Shown: positions 1 through 12,745, counted from the stretch's first letter. The stretch is 64,000 nt of DNA from Melastoma dodecandrum (GCA_029817715.1 JARUPY010000533.1:1136001-1200000); one strand, 5' to 3'. Numbers and translations: made by a program. The notes: generated by a model not told the origin, from the letters alone.

Positions 1-84
1 CGTGATGCTAGGGAAAACAGCGGGAGGGAGCTCCGCATTTTGAGTCCATCCAGAACATCTAACCTTTTGTTGATTGAATCATAA
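1..84 (+). CDS. Possible 3' terminal coding end of a gene starting left of the window
   Basis: An open frame runs from base 1 to a TAA at 82-84 and encodes 27 residues ending in SNLLLIES. It is immediately followed by a C-run and AT-rich sequence that could be a 3' UTR. I do not recognise the family. The frame is short enough to be chance, so this is a weak call that depends on sequence to the left of the window. Confidence 0.25.
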   Translation, partial: RDARENSGRELRILSPSRTSNLLLIES

Positions 85-2300
85 CCCCCCCCCTCAAAGA
101 TAACTGCTCCATTCAGATGTCATCCCGAGCCACCCCAAGAATTACCACCTCTCTTCCTGGCAGTTATTGGTGTGGATTCTACAACCCACTATGCATCCAT
201 TTTGAGTGCCCACTAAGTTCATTCGATCAAGACAAGCAGACCCTGATCGGCGCCCTTGGGTACTTTCTTTATCCCTATAAATCTCGTTGGCCTCTCCATG
301 AATGCTGGCATCTTAAGGAGGATGTCATAAGCTTATTTAATCGAATGCCGAAGCGGGGTAACTTCGCATATGACCATGTCATGTGGAAATTTTGCTGATA
401 AACTGACTGGTCTTTTGTGTTGCTTTGCCACCATTGAAAACTAGAAGGGAATAGCACAAACGGTGTAAGATTTACCATCATGCAAAGTTCCTGAGATGTC
501 ATGGTCAGCTTGATTTGCATCCACTTGTTTTTTTCCTTTTCCTTCCTGCTTGTCCTTTTTTTCTCTGCTGATCACAACTTTGAACAAAAATCTAGCAAAT
601 TCCATGGCTTCATTTTATTTATTTCTTTATTTATTAAGCATGAGCTCTTTATTCCATTGTCATCCTTTCGGTTTCTCATTGAACTTTGTCTTGGCATTGA
701 TTGATGTCTAGTGCAAGCAAACTAGAAAGCAGACAGTGTGATTGGGCGGGTCTTTTGATCTAAATGCCATGTGGTCCTAGCTGATTGGTTATCACGCACC
801 ACCCCATGTGTATAAATCCCAACCAAATGTAATGTCCCTTTCTTCCTAATAACAATTAATTAGGGAGGGGTGGTAATGCCTAATCAACATAAATTAGGCA
901 TGCATGAGTAAGTTGTATTTCCGGTGATGTAACGTATGGAAGGAAAATGCTGTCCTGTCATGTCATGTCTTTGTGGATGTAGTTGTCTCCTCCCTATAAA
1001 TGCATTAGTTGGGTAATCACTCTGGATTTCAGACAAGGCAGGGATTGATTGTGTATTGTTTCTACTCTGTTTGTTGTTTTGTTAATTTCATCCATTGATT
1101 AGTGATTACTGCCTAAAAACACAACACTTCAACACTCCACGGGCTACGTGTCATCTATGTCGTGTTGCGTCAGACGTTATCCATTCCCCCCCCCCCCCGG
1201 GGGAACCCATTTTCATAAATATATATATAGAGGGAAAGATTGATTTGAAGTCCCGTGAATGTTGTCTTTCTAATCCTTATTCTTGTTACGTTTTTTTCCT
1301 TATCCTGTGGTCATATCTACGATTACGTGTAAAATTGAAGTTGGTGGTGAAAACTTATTCGATTTCGATATGGTCGTCGGAATATTATTATTATAAAAGA
1401 AACTCTTGGACTAAAAAACAGGGGAGGGGGTGGTTTCTTCCCTAAAAACAAACTGCTAAATTTTGGGAACTAATTACTTCGCCAAAAAAAAAAACTAGTC
1501 TACATGATTCTGGGTGACCATAATCTTCTTGGACAATCAATCGCCTCAGAAAATAAACAAGGATGGATCAAAATCGCCAACCTCTCTTTTCACAAATATC
1601 ACTCCCCCCCCCCCCCCAAAAAAAAGAAGAAAACGTGATTCAAATTTGTTGTGCCACCGAAAACGAAAGAATATATATTTAAAGATAAAACGGGCGCCTC
1701 TTCATTTTTTTCGTCGTCATTTTTCTTTCCCTCTGGGGAGTAACCACAAAAACAAATCTCAGGCTACTGACGCCATAAAAAAATTGTTCTCACAAAACTC
1801 ACCCACACACCCCTTTATCTTCGGGTCTTACTTCTACCAACTGCATTATCCTCCTCTCTTCCCCCTGTTTCTCACGCTGCTCAATACCCCCCCCCCCCCC
1901 CCCCCCCCACACACACACACCACCACCACCACACCAAAACGAAAACAAAACCACTTGTTTTCTTTTGTTGGGTCGTCTCCATCTTCGGTGTCAATAAAAA
2001 CCCAGATACAGAAACTAAAAAATGAGGAATCTTGGTTCCGTTTTTTTATTCTTGCATCGACTGTAATCGCAATCAATGTGTACATATGTTTGCGTCTTCT
2101 TTTGTGGGTCCGTGTGCTTAGGGTTTTGATTGGCTGCTCCAGTTCAGTTTCTCGTTAAATTCTCGGGTTTCCCCTTTAACAGTATTTTGAAGGACCTTTT
2201 TTTGTTGATCGGCCATTTCTGGGGGGTTTTCTTGTTGTGGGTTTTTGTATCCCGCGGGAAAGATTGGATTTTTTTTTTCTTTTAAGGTTGGTGTCGAGTA
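85..2300. other. Intergenic and 5' leader region of the SAMTL-like gene
   Basis: I see no convincing gene here. The open frames at 117-398 and 1514-2158 are low-complexity or lack family resemblance. The stretch contains three long poly-C tracts (1186-1198, 1604-1617, 1887-1908), an AC/CAC microsatellite and a pyrimidine-rich leader up to the ATG at 2301. Confidence 0.6.
1887..1931. repeat. C22 homopolymer followed by AC and CAC microsatellite
   Basis: A run of 22 C (1887-1908) passes directly into AC dinucleotides and then CAC trinucleotides. It lies about 400 bp upstream of the SAMTL-like start codon, probably in its promoter or 5' UTR. It is the longest mononucleotide C tract in the window. 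Confidence 0.95.
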
Positions 2301-5300
2301 ATGGTGTCTGGGAATGATCCGATTGAATACCTTGCGAGCACGATTCAATCCGCGCTCCTGCCGCTGGAATCGGGTTTCCGAAAGACCGTGAAGGATATGG
2401 ATTGGTTGCCCGGTCGGAAGAATAAGGATGGTGGCGGGGGCAGCGATTTGGTTGAGGAACTCTGCGGGTATGATAAGAATGGGAAGATTCAGGTTCATCT
2501 TGCAAAGAAGAAGAATGTGCGGGGTGTTGTCAGTGACGAAGGGAAGAAGGGGTTCTCGATCAAGATTCCAATAAAGTTCTTCTCCGGGGCATTTTCCAAT
2601 AGTTTAGGGAATGTGGGTAGAGTAGATGGGGAAAAGGATGTTAAGGAGACCAAGGACAGTGATTGTACAGGCACTGGTAATGAGTCCTGCACGAATTGCT
2701 TGCAGTTTTCTCTTCATTTGTCTCTGTTGGCAAATAGCTTTGTTCAGGCATTGCCTAGTCCATTCAAGAGTAGTGGTAAGAAGAGGTTACAGAAGCATTT
2801 TGACGAGGATAAAGTGGTCGTAAGTTCTAAATCTAAGGTGATATTGAAGGAGTCAAAGAGTATGTTCACAAAAGTTGTTAGGAAGAATAATTTTGATGAT
2901 AAGGGTGGGAAGCATGTGTCACCAGATTCCTTGGAGGTCTTTTTGGGCGCCGTTCTGGATCTGTTGACGCAAAACCTGCAGAAGTTCGATCAGTTTATGC
3001 CACGAGAGTACAATGGCGAGAGCTGCGAGGTTTCTACTGTGCCCGATCCTCCTGCTCGGTCGAATCATCTTAGAGCTGTTGCTACTTTCTGGGAAGGTCG
3101 AAAATCCGACGTGAATGGGTTTTTCGGAAACTTAAAGTTTGCCAGAGTGGGAGGGGTTCCGTCAGGCATCATCGGTGTTGCCGCTGCAAAAGAAGATGGC
3201 GATGATGCAGTTGCAAGCACTAGCACAGATGAATTGGCTGGTGGCAATCCTCCGCAGAAGTTGGGTGGTGGAATTTTAAGCATTCCTTTGTCAAACGTGG
3301 AGCGACTAAAATCTACATTGTCTACTGTTTCATTGACTGAGCTTATTGAGCTCGTGCCGTACTTGGGGAGATCTCCAAAGGAATATCCAGACAAGAAAAA
3401 ATTAATATCAGTTCAGGACTTTTTTAGATATACGGAATCTGAAGGTTTGTTTTCTGATTGAAACATTTGATAGTTCTCAAAGTTCTGCTACATTTTATGA
3501 CTTGAGTTGTTTTAGGTCTGGCTTTCTAGACTGTTTTTGAACTCCCGGGTCCTGAATTTGTAGATTCTCTCTGGTTTCATTGCCTTGGCAAAGAGGATGA
3601 ATTATATATATGAACCTAAGTAAGAAAATGAAAGAAATATTTTTTTTTTCTTATGACTTTAATGTTGTGGAGGCTTTCATGCTCAGTTATGTGAAACTAG
3701 TTGCTTTGTTCCTATGCATGTTATTGTAGTTAATGTAGAGTAGCCTCCATTGTTCTGTTAGGGATCTTGCTGAACTTTCACTTCATGTTGTGGGAAATAT
3801 TTTGCCAAGATTTGTTGCTGGCCTTCTTTAATTTGTTCTTTTTAATTAGTTAGTCAGTTTATGATGTTATTCAATGAAACCCCTGAAACATTATCTATCA
3901 TTATCACAACAATTTTGCTCTAAAATAGGGAATAAGTTTGGTCACGGCTTTTGGTTGTGTCTTGTCGACCACTTTCTTTTCCACTTCTAACTGAGTGAAG
4001 ATCTCCCTTTGCAGGGAGACGGTTTTTCGAGGAGCTTGACGGAGATGGTGATGGCCAAGTAACTCTGGAAGATCTTGAAATTGCTATGGGGAAAAGGAAA
4101 TTGCCGCGTAGGTATGCCCGGGAGTTTATGAGCAGGGCTAGGAGTCACTTCTTCTCCAAGTCTTTTGGCTGGAAACAATTCTTAACCTTGATGGAGCAGA
4201 GAGAACCAACCATCCTTCGCGCCTACACTTCACTATGTCTAAGCAAATCGGGAACACTTCAGAAGAGTGAAATTTTAGAATCACTTCAGCGTGCAGGACT
4301 TCCTGCTAATGAAGACAATGCTGATGCAATGATGAGATGCCTTGTCGCGGACAAGGAGGGTTCTATTTCATATGGGCATTTTCGTAACTTTATGCTTCTA
4401 CTTCCTTCTGACAGGCTCCAGGATGACCCTAGGTGAGTTGATAGGTCTATCTGGTTGGTACATTTGGTTATGGTCTCAAAAAACCCCTGTCTGCCCATGA
4501 TTTTCATTAAGTCTGGTTTCCTTTTCATCATTTGAGAGACAGCTGCAACATCTAGGACATTGATTCTTGTGGATGAATTTTGAGGGAGAAACGCTTTCAG
4601 ATGATGATATGACTCAAAAGGACTGGTCATAGAGATGAATTTTTTTTTTTCTGAAACAGAAATTTATGTATATATATATAGATTAATTCTCTTGGGATAC
4701 AGTTTTTAGAATAGGCAGACAATGAGTTTTGTGTCAATTGATGCTTCTCCCCCAATGATAAATGCAGAAATGTCTGGTTTGAAGCTGCAACAGTTGTTGC
4801 CGTTGCACCTCCAATGGAGATTCCTGCTGGAAGTGTTCTTAGATCTGCTTTAGCCGGAGGCCTTTCCTGTGCACTGTCAACTTCTTTAATGCACCCCGTC
4901 GACACAATAAAGGTGCCATTTAGTGATGTGTTGGTGGAACAATTGAAGTGCATATGCTATTTATGAGACAACAACATATAGCATGACGTTTGGTTCAAAA
5001 CGACCATGGCTGTCAATTTATTAATTAGTCATCCTTTTTTTCTTTCTTTGTTTTGATGTATTAGTTATGTTCTTTTGTATGGCAGACTCGAGTGCAGGCT
5101 TCATCTTTATCTTTTGGGGAGATAATAGGAAAGATCCCTGAGATTGGAGTGCGTGGATTATATAGGGGTTCACTGCCTGCCATTTGGGGACAATTCTCGA
5201 GGTGGTGGATCTTTCCTCTTGCATTGTTGCATCGTTGCAAAACCTTTTGAGACGTTCTTATGCTCGGATTCTTCATTTTTCTGCTCTTCGCGGACTGCAG

Positions 5301-6367
5301 CCATGGCTTGAGAACGGGTATTTTTGAAGCCAGCAAGCTTATATTGATAAATGTTGCCCCATCAATACCACATATTCAAGTACTCCTCTGTCTTACATAT
5401 TTTTGTACAGTTTATTGTCTGTTTTTTCTTAACATGTTCATCAACTATGTTGCTGGAGTTGCATTAAGGGAAATTCCAATAGTTGCCTCATCTGCTTGGA
5501 TAATGTTTGAGAGTGATGTCTGTTTTAGTGTTTTCCAAGCTGCTTGTTTGGGGAGATAACATGGGTTTGTGTATACCTGCAGGTGCAATCACTAGCATCA
5601 TTCTGTAGTACTTTCCTGGGAACAGCGGTGCGCATCCCTTGCGAGGTACTAAAGCAACGATTGCAGGCTGGACTTTTTGACAATGTAGGGGAGGCTCTCG
5701 TTGCTACGTGGCAGCAAGATGGTCCCAAGGGATTTTTTCGAGGCACAGGTGCTACTCTTTGCCGTGAAGTTCCATTCTACGTCGCTGGCATGGGACTTTA
5801 TGAAGAGTCGAAAAAGGTATGCGTTCTCCTAAGCCCATATATATCCGCAGCGTAAGGCTTCCAACATCTGAATCGTGAATTTCCCCCATTTTTTAAGATG
5901 GCTAGAACATTGTCTTGCATCGTTAGCTTATATGGACACATAGTGCTTGTGTAGACCGTATATTTTCGTATTTGGAAATCTAAGTGGCTTCTGCTACCTC
6001 TTACATTTGCTTTTACCTTCAGCTTGTGCAACGAGTCTTGGGTCGTGACCTAGAGCCATGGGAAACCATTGCTGTTGGAGCCATCTCCGGGGGCTTGGCT
6101 GCCATCGTCACCACACCCTTTGATGTCATGAAGACTCGAATGATGACCGCTCGCGGTCGGTCTGTGCCGATGTCAATGGTAGCGATCTCCATTCTACGTC
6201 GTGAGGGGCCTCTGGGGTTATTCAAGGGTGCAGTCCCGCGATTCTTCTGGATCGCTCCATTGGGCGCCATGAATTTTGCAGGTTACGAGCTCGCAAGGAA
6301 GGCCCTGATGAACAAGAAACAGGAGGCAGCATCGGAAGGGAATAAGAAGTTGGCCAGGTCTGGATGA
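2301..6367 (+). CDS. SAMTL: EF-hand mitochondrial carrier family protein, SAMTL-like (putative S-adenosylmethionine transporter-like)
   Basis: Seven exons fit in phase: 2301-3444, 4015-4432, 4768-4912, 5086-5201, 5301-5379, 5583-5816 and 6023-6367, giving 826 residues. The first exon (381 residues) is a plant-specific N-terminal region. An EF-hand loop follows at about residues 390-401 (DGDGDGQVTLED). The C-terminal third is a three-repeat mitochondrial carrier fold with signature motifs HPVDTIK, IPCEVLKQ and TPFDVMKT. This architecture and length match Arabidopsis At2g35800 (SAMTL, 823 residues, from memory), grouped by homology with S-adenosylmethionine carriers of organelle membranes. Transport substrate and calcium control are inferred, not shown. 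The ATG follows a long pyrimidine-rich leader. The gene converges on the ATP synthase d gene 420 bp downstream. Confidence 0.93.
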
Positions 6368-6787
6368 AGTCGTCTGAAACCCTAACTGCTGCATATGCTT
6401 CAAACTTATCATCCGTCGACAAGTCTTTTTGTTCCCAAATTTTGGTCAGATATCGTAACTGGCTGGCTTCTTAATAGCCCTCCTTTTGTACACATTTGAG
6501 CTAATTTTATTGCTCTTTTACGCCCTTGTCTGTCACAAAAGCATGATATGATGTCCAACTTCAAGGAAAACATGCAAAAGGACCAATCTATTACTCCACC
6601 ATTTGAAAAAAGTTATGAAGTCGAGGCATTAGGAAAGCCTTCAAAGCCAACAATGAGAAGATACAAAGAAAATGAGAGTACCGATCCATTTATTGCGAAT
6701 CAAAACACAGCAGAATGAGAGGACTTCGCCCGGGGTAGACATGGCCTCTCGAAATGAAGCAAATGGACAGGAATTGGGCAATGTAGT
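6368..6787. other. Convergent intergenic spacer
   Basis: This is the 420 bp between the stop codons of the SAMTL-like gene (+) and the ATP synthase d gene (-). It should hold both 3' UTRs. No additional gene is visible. Confidence 0.7.
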
Positions 6788-8360
6788 TTAGTATCCCCAG
6801 TAGTCATTGCGGATCTCATCGTCAAATTTCTTCCTCAGCTCCGGATGCTTCGCAAAGTACTCGTCGGCGGTCATGGTGCTGAAAGTTCTCTGCGAATTGG
6901 AGATATAGCAGGCAAAGGTTAAAAAGTGTTCCAATGAGCAAGGCTCTCTCCAACAATTATGGGGAAGGTCAAGCATGACCAATAGGTCATCAAAGAAAAG
7001 CAAAAGGACAACTATGCTAAAAGTTGATAGCATGACTCATATGGGTTACCTTCAGTTCTTGAACTTCAGCTATTTCTTTCACTATACGCTCAGACTCCTT
7101 AAGGGATGCCTCCTCTGCTTCTTTCAGCTCCACCAACTGTAACGTATTACGTTAAAAAGAATTTCACACTTTTTTCGAGTGGTTTCTTGAAAAGAAAATT
7201 GCCACCTACCAGTTGATCAAACTTTGGCTTGTACTGAGGAGTGACGGTATCCACGAATTTGGGGATCTCTATGCCTGTGGAATAACATATAACTATCAGA
7301 TAAAATACTAGTAAGCAATGGCTAGCAAACACTACTGATGCCAAATAAATCATATAACCACAACCAGGGAATGTATCACCCATAACTTCATAGAGGGATC
7401 TCATTACTGTACTTGGTTATCATGAAACGGATGCCTCCCAAAACTCATGCCACACAATCCTACATCCTAACTTATTCAAAAGAGAAAAAAAAAAAAAAGA
7501 TTTTCCCTGCTATTCACACCAAGTAACTACTCTCGTCCAGAGCCAACTAACCGTGACTTTTACTCTCCCTCAGCAGATTAATGAAGCATTCCAAATGTTC
7601 AGCTAAAATTCATCCACGACACATATCACAGTAAGATCAAATATCCCCGATTCACTTAGCACACAAACTGACGACCAAAAGGAAAAACATACTGTCGTAA
7701 GCTTCTTTGTACATATCCACCAGACGAGAGCCGATTCCCTTCCTGTAATATTCCCAGTCAACAGGTTGGGGTTCCTGCAAGAAAACAAACACCAATGGGT
7801 CAGGCAAATATTACAGACTTACGTTCCATTCCCATAATCACTGGATCGCAAACACCCATCCTAAATAAGTCAAAAGAGTGGCCGACACACTAGTTCGTAA
7901 GACACAACCAGCAGATTCACATTCTCATACAGAACAGAACAATAACAGAATGATCATATCCATTCGTTTTCCTGATGTTCTGCACATCGTGATGCAAGTC
8001 ACCAATTACGCTCTGTACAACAACAGTAGCAACAGCACCATCCCAAAGCAGGGAGCAAATCCCCCAAAACCCAGCATCGAATTCCGCAACGAAACGAAAG
8101 ATACCGCATCCAATTTCACATCAACAAATACCTGCTGCCACAACACATCCCCTGATCAAATCGACAAAGAACGGAGCACAAACAAAAACCTGACTGAACT
8201 TGGTCTCGAGCTCGTTGTTAACCTCCTCGAAGGCGCGGCGGAGGTTGGCGAACTCCTTGCGAGCCTCGGAGGAGACAAGCATCGCCGCCATGCCGTCCCA
8301 ATCGATGGCCTTCGACGCCTTGAATGCCACGTCAGCAACCTTCTTCCCGTTCCCGCTCAT
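6788..8360 (-). CDS. ATPQ: Mitochondrial ATP synthase subunit d (peripheral stalk)
   Basis: Five exons on the minus strand (8190-8360, 7693-7774, 7210-7274, 7050-7136, 6788-6889) join in phase to 168 residues, the length of the Arabidopsis protein. It starts MSGNGKKVADVAFKASKAID and ends in a DYWGY tail typical of plant subunit d. The central part (SIEIPKFVDTVTPQYKPKF and a charged VELKEAEEASLKESERIV helix) is the stalk-forming region. The protein belongs to the peripheral stalk of F1Fo ATP synthase on the matrix side of the inner mitochondrial membrane, which keeps the F1 head from rotating. There is no obvious cleavable presequence, as usual for this subunit. Clustered TGGGCC elements lie just upstream. 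Confidence 0.96.
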
Positions 8361-8530
8361 CCTTCCTCCCCTTCCCCCGCTCCGGTCTCACTTTATCCGC
8401 CTACTTCCTAGGGTTCCGATTAACAAACTCCGCCCAACCACGACGACCTGCACGAGAGATTCGAGGGAAAATTCCCCGCAGTCGTAAAGTCTCGGCTCGG
8501 GAAGCTCTGGGCTTCAAGTCCGATGGTCTA

Positions 8531-8580
8531 AGGCCCATCCAAACCTTCTCTTAATGGCGCTATAGTGGGCCTAGTGGGCC
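8531..8580. promoter_or_regulatory. Site II (TGGGCC/GGCCCA) promoter cluster of ATP synthase d
   Basis: GGCCCA occurs near 8532-8537 and TGGGCC at 8566-8571 and 8575-8580, 170-220 bp upstream of the ATP synthase d start codon. Such site II elements are bound by TCP factors and are typical of plant genes for mitochondrial and ribosomal proteins. Assignment to this promoter is by position. Confidence 0.6.
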
Positions 8581-9216
8581 AAGAAACAAGCCGAAGCCCA
8601 ACCACAGTTTTGACTTGTTCCATGATAATGCGGAAACGATGGGATGGCAACCAAAATATAATGACAATGGCAAGGGCATCCGCTAATTAATATTATTACT
8701 TGTCATTCCTGATTGGCCTACTATTTCGACAAGAAGGAATCCCAGTGGAGAAGGACCCAAAAGGGATCTTGCTAATTCAAGCCACGTGAGCCATGCCATG
8801 ACTTGAAACTCGAAGAAATGTAGAGTACTCATCAACTAACAACAACTGGCTGGCTTTTTGGCAGTATGAACCACCAACAAAGAAAGTACAGAAGCATCAG
8901 GATTAGACCAAAATGGACTTGTTTTATCTGTTGCTGGGCATAGAAACCTGCAACCCCTTTCTTTCTTTCCTTTACCTTGAATCTTGTCTCTGAACTCCCT
9001 CCCCATCTCCATGAAGAATGCCTAAACTTAAAAATGCATTCTGCAGCAAAACTGGAATGTCTGTTTCCTTACATGGGGTCCTCGTTAGAATTAAAACTTT
9101 GGACAGGGGCGGATCTACCTCAACCCACCTCAGATCAGGGGTGGAAGCAATCTCTACATATCTCCCATCATCTGCAAGAGTTGGATAATAGTTATTTTTT
9201 GGGTAATGAGTGGCCC

Positions 9217-9231
9217 GGGGGGGGGGGGGGG
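9217..9231. repeat. G15 homopolymer
   Basis: Fifteen consecutive G on the plus strand, starting 15 bp beyond the GET4 stop codon, so the GET4 transcript would carry a C15 run at the start of its 3' UTR. Confidence 0.95.
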
Positions 9232-9246
9232 TGGGAGGGAAAATTT

Positions 9247-11963
9247 TCACGATGGAAGTATGAGTTCCCAAGGTCTTGACCCGACCTTAAAGAAGTCGCC
9301 AAATATTCCTTGCAGTGGGCTCCGACGTGGGACTCCGTAGAACTTCTCGGCGATTAGTTCTAGCAACTGAAAGAATGAATCCTCACGTCAATCCTGCTTT
9401 TAAGTGAATCGTGTCATAGGCAAAAAAACATGAGGGAAGTGAAGCGTCACCTCATTGAATGTAGGATCTCTGACTATGCTTGACTGATAATTTGCTTTCA
9501 ACATATTGAAGAGGGGCAAGGCATCTCTCAACAACCTGAGTAATTGAAGGGGATTGTAGAATCATTATAGTATGATAATGGCAGTAGTCAGCATATTCAA
9601 ATGGCTCAAATATATAGATAATTTGAGCACAAACTTCATTATCAGGAAAATATCCTCATATATCAACTCAACAGAAGTACGGATTTGCAAACAACACACG
9701 CAGAACATGAAGAGAAGCCTTACACTTGCAGAAGGTAATTGATAAATTGCATCAGATCTGATTTAGGATATTCTGTTTCCTTGGATTGCACTTGCTTCTT
9801 CACCTCGTCCACCAAATCATTAGCACCTTTCAAATTACCTAAAGACAATAACCTGCGGCGCAAAGGATTGAAAAGAATTTAATGACCAAGGATTGAAGAG
9901 AAATTATCCGCTAAAAGAATGCATTTTAAAGCAGGTAGAGTTATCAATCTGTACAAACATTAAGACTGCTCGTGCAATGGCCAGATCATCTTCACCGGGA
10001 TAACACTGTTCAGATAAACAGGATAACAATCACAGCATTAGAGGTCACTTTCCACGGCTCCAATTGTCAAGAAAGAAAAAGTACCAGGGAAAAGGCAAAC
10101 CTTCCCCATGAAGCTCACTAAAGTTGATGCAAATTTCTTCACGTTGCTTCCTCGAACAAAGTGAGACGATACTTTAGCCATATCCTGAAAGACAGAACCC
10201 AAACCTCTGCTCTGATATCAATCATTACAAATGCAATGGATCTAAAAGTTCCAGTTTCTGTCATGGTCTGAATGTTATAAATTAAACATAAAGATCAAAA
10301 GGAATAGGATATCTAACTAACCACTTCGGGAGATTCGGAGGACAAATATTCCACCAGCATCAAATGCAATTCTGGCGATCCACCCTTATGTGGTCCAAAT
10401 TGGGAAGACCATCTACTCAGTATATGACAAAGGTATGTCAACTAACTAGTCAATGAAAATAAAAACTAGCTTCTGTTCAATGAGCAAAAAGTTTAATATC
10501 TTTCCTAGAAGATTCCATGTCATCAGAAATCATTAGGAAAAAAACCACATGCTCCTGAGAATCAGAAAGTGGGGACAGAAAGACCAAAAACAGTTGCTGT
10601 GACTTAATTGGCATAGAATGAGCTAACTCAGCAATTCCAAGCCTTATAACATGAAAACATAGGTAGCAACCTGAATAGCACAGATCTAACTAAGGAGCAT
10701 GAAATCCTCCAAGCACAAATTGAGCAAGTTGAAATCAACAATTCATTTCACGATTTTCCGAAAAGACGGCACACTGTAGTGCCCAGAGAAAAAACATCAA
10801 GGCATATTGTTGATGGCCAAAAATCGTTTTAATAATGCAACTAAAAAATATCTCTGAGATTTTAAATATCTTACTTTAAAGCAACTCTCAAAAATGAAGA
10901 GCAGCACTCAACGCGTGTTTTTGCTGCTCCGATGGCTTCAGAAAGCTTTTGCATATCATCATCGTCTTCCAAGTGTTGAGGTACTGGCATCTGAGGGAAC
11001 TTTTTGTAAATTTTCCTGATACGCCCTGAAACAAATACATCCACCGATTGAGAATCAAATCAGATTCAGATGTTTGGTGTACGACTTCATGACATATATG
11101 TGAAGATTACATTCAAGCCAGGGAACTCACCAAGGGTTTCTTCATCACAAGCACATCTTCCCTTTGAAAGTGTTTCTACAAAAAGAACAGCCAGCTCAGC
11201 CCCGCAGGTAATCTGCAAATGTGATGAAGATGAAATAAGCAATAGCGGAACCTTGAGAACTTCACAGAGGGAGCAGCTGAAAATTTCTATTATGTAGTTC
11301 ACCTGGAAAATTATTTTAGACTCAACAAGCACGAATACAGCTTCCAAGAGGAAAACTCAGACAACCACATCCATGGCTGGATTTGCACGAATGGTAAGAC
11401 AACTACAACTCCAAATTTCTAGAAATTTCTGCAAAATGACAAACCTGGTCATCTGCAAGCTGGAGGCACGCTCCCGATTCTAGTATATCCAAGGCTTCAG
11501 CATATCTCTCCGCCGCAATGTATCTGCAACATGAACACGATCACAACAGAAGAAAAAGCGCAAACTTTCCAGTGACCATCCTTCCTGACATTAAATCCAT
11601 GCTCAAATCCGCCAAGAACCAAAATCCAGCAGGGGCACCAATAACCACGAAATATCCACATTCTGGACACGAAATCGAGAAGAAAAAGAAGAAAATCACC
11701 TCCACCTTCACAAAGATACACCTAAATCTTTATTTTACCTGGCGGAGATGGACTTGTACATCTGCTGCGCTCCATAATGATTCCCTTCCTTCACGACCTT
11801 CTCCAACTTCTCTATATTCTGCAAACACCAGAGAAATCAAAGCGTCGCGCACAGGGCTCGATTCCCAAATCGCCACTCATCAAGTCATTAGCATCGTCAT
11901 CTTCTTTACCTCTTGGGCAGGAGGAAGAGCGGTTCTCCGCGGCCTTTCATTAGGTTTCGACAT
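9247..11963 (-). CDS. GET4: GET4, guided entry of tail-anchored proteins factor 4
   Basis: Eleven minus-strand exons fit in phase (11910-11963, 11739-11818, 11445-11523, 11131-11212, 10875-11025, 10325-10412, 10101-10184, 9959-10005, 9724-9852, 9451-9535, 9247-9366) and give 332 residues. It starts [18 protein letters not shown] and continues with [36 protein letters not shown] and a VDEVKKQ/YLLQ helical repeat, the TPR-like alpha-solenoid of the family. In the cytosol GET4 with GET5/BAG6-type partners delivers tail-anchored proteins to the GET3 ATPase for ER insertion. The tail is odd: the Arabidopsis protein ends shortly after FGDIFK, here GDFFK is followed by 11 extra residues ([12 protein letters not shown] region). 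A hidden donor GTCGGG after that lysine could give a different end. The start codon is the first ATG in frame. Confidence 0.93.
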
Positions 11964-12234
11964 CTGAGATATTAACTGTGGAGATGAACCAAAAAGGTGA
12001 TCGGGGGAAATTATTGCGAGACTGATTCCGTCGGTTGTGGGATTCTCGAGAAACTGGAAACCTCGGAATGAGACTGAGCACATGACCGGAAAGCCCATGA
12101 TGACGTGGGCTGCAATAAAACAACCCCAGAAAAGTTCAAAACACACCCGATTGAACTTAAGTCTTCTGGCCTACTGCCCCAGCCGGTTCTCTCCCGCCGC
12201 CGCGGTGGATCCGCCTGAAACCGCCAATTCCCGG

Positions 12235-12445
12235 TTCGTCGACGCCCCACTCCGATCAAATTCAATCTTAGACTTATGGATGCGGGGTGAGTTCTTCTTG
12301 TTTAACTTATTCCTTATTCATCCTGCTTTCCTTGTTGAGCTGGTGCTTTCTTTGGTTGCAGATAGAGTCCTGGATAGATTTGCTGCTGACAATATTAGGA
12401 TACATACCCGGGATTATATACGCCATTTACGTAATAGTAGGTTAA
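12235..12445 (+). pseudogene. Decayed RCI2/PMP3-type hydrophobic peptide gene (UPF0057)
   Basis: After a donor at 12287 (GTGAGT) and an acceptor at 12359-12361, the block 12362-12445 encodes 27 residues ending GYIPGIIYAIYVIVG and a TAA, the second transmembrane half of RCI2/PMP3 membrane peptides. The bases before the donor read YGCG in the correct phase 0, the residues that precede this intron in the family. Farther upstream the expected LPPLGVFLR segment is not intact: TTCGTCGAC (FVD) at 12235, a CCCCACTC stretch and CTTAGA remain, with a stop TAG in frame and apparent deletions. The second exon is clean while the first is broken, so I read a 5'-damaged paralogue. An unseen alternative first exon is the main other explanation. 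Confidence 0.62.
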
Positions 12446-12745
12446 TATGATGTTTCCTTCATGTGTTAATGGTGATTGCTGCGTAAATCTCTGTTGTAAT
12501 AAACGAAAACAGTTTTGTCTCCAAGTTCATTCAGAAATCATGGGAAAAAATCATTGCCATGAACTGCAGAAAAACTCCAGCAATCTGAACCGTCAAAAAA
12601 CAGCTTTAGCTTTCACACCTCCTCCCATTTTCCAAAGACCTGCAAGAATGCAGAGTTAAGAGGTTCATTAGAAGTTACCAAAGGTTGGATTATTGCGGTG
12701 CAAGGACTTTGTTCTTACTTCTAAAGTTAAGAGCAATATGGCACT
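12446..12745. other. Spacer between RCI2 relic and PWWP-less paralogue
   Basis: These 300 bp hold the 3' side of the relic and probably the 3' UTR of the minus-strand gene ending at 12746. No gene was seen. Confidence 0.6.

Larger units (their letters stand above)
8361..9246. other. Spacer between ATP synthase d promoter and GET4 3' end
   Basis: This 886 bp stretch contains the site II cluster near the ATP synthase d gene and, at the other end, the GET4 3' region with a G15 tract (9217-9231). The open frames at 8977-9279 overlap the last GET4 exon on the other strand and are not credible genes. Confidence 0.6.

Noticed and set aside
1514..2158. A 214-residue frame upstream of the SAMTL-like gene.
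   Set aside because: It is built on poly-C, AC and CAC repeats and has no natural start or homology.
12000..12060. A stretch translating to residues vaguely like the lost RCI2 first exon (EII, P, VVGF).
   Set aside because: It lies next to the GET4 start, has no frame to the relic, and the likeness is weak enough to be chance.
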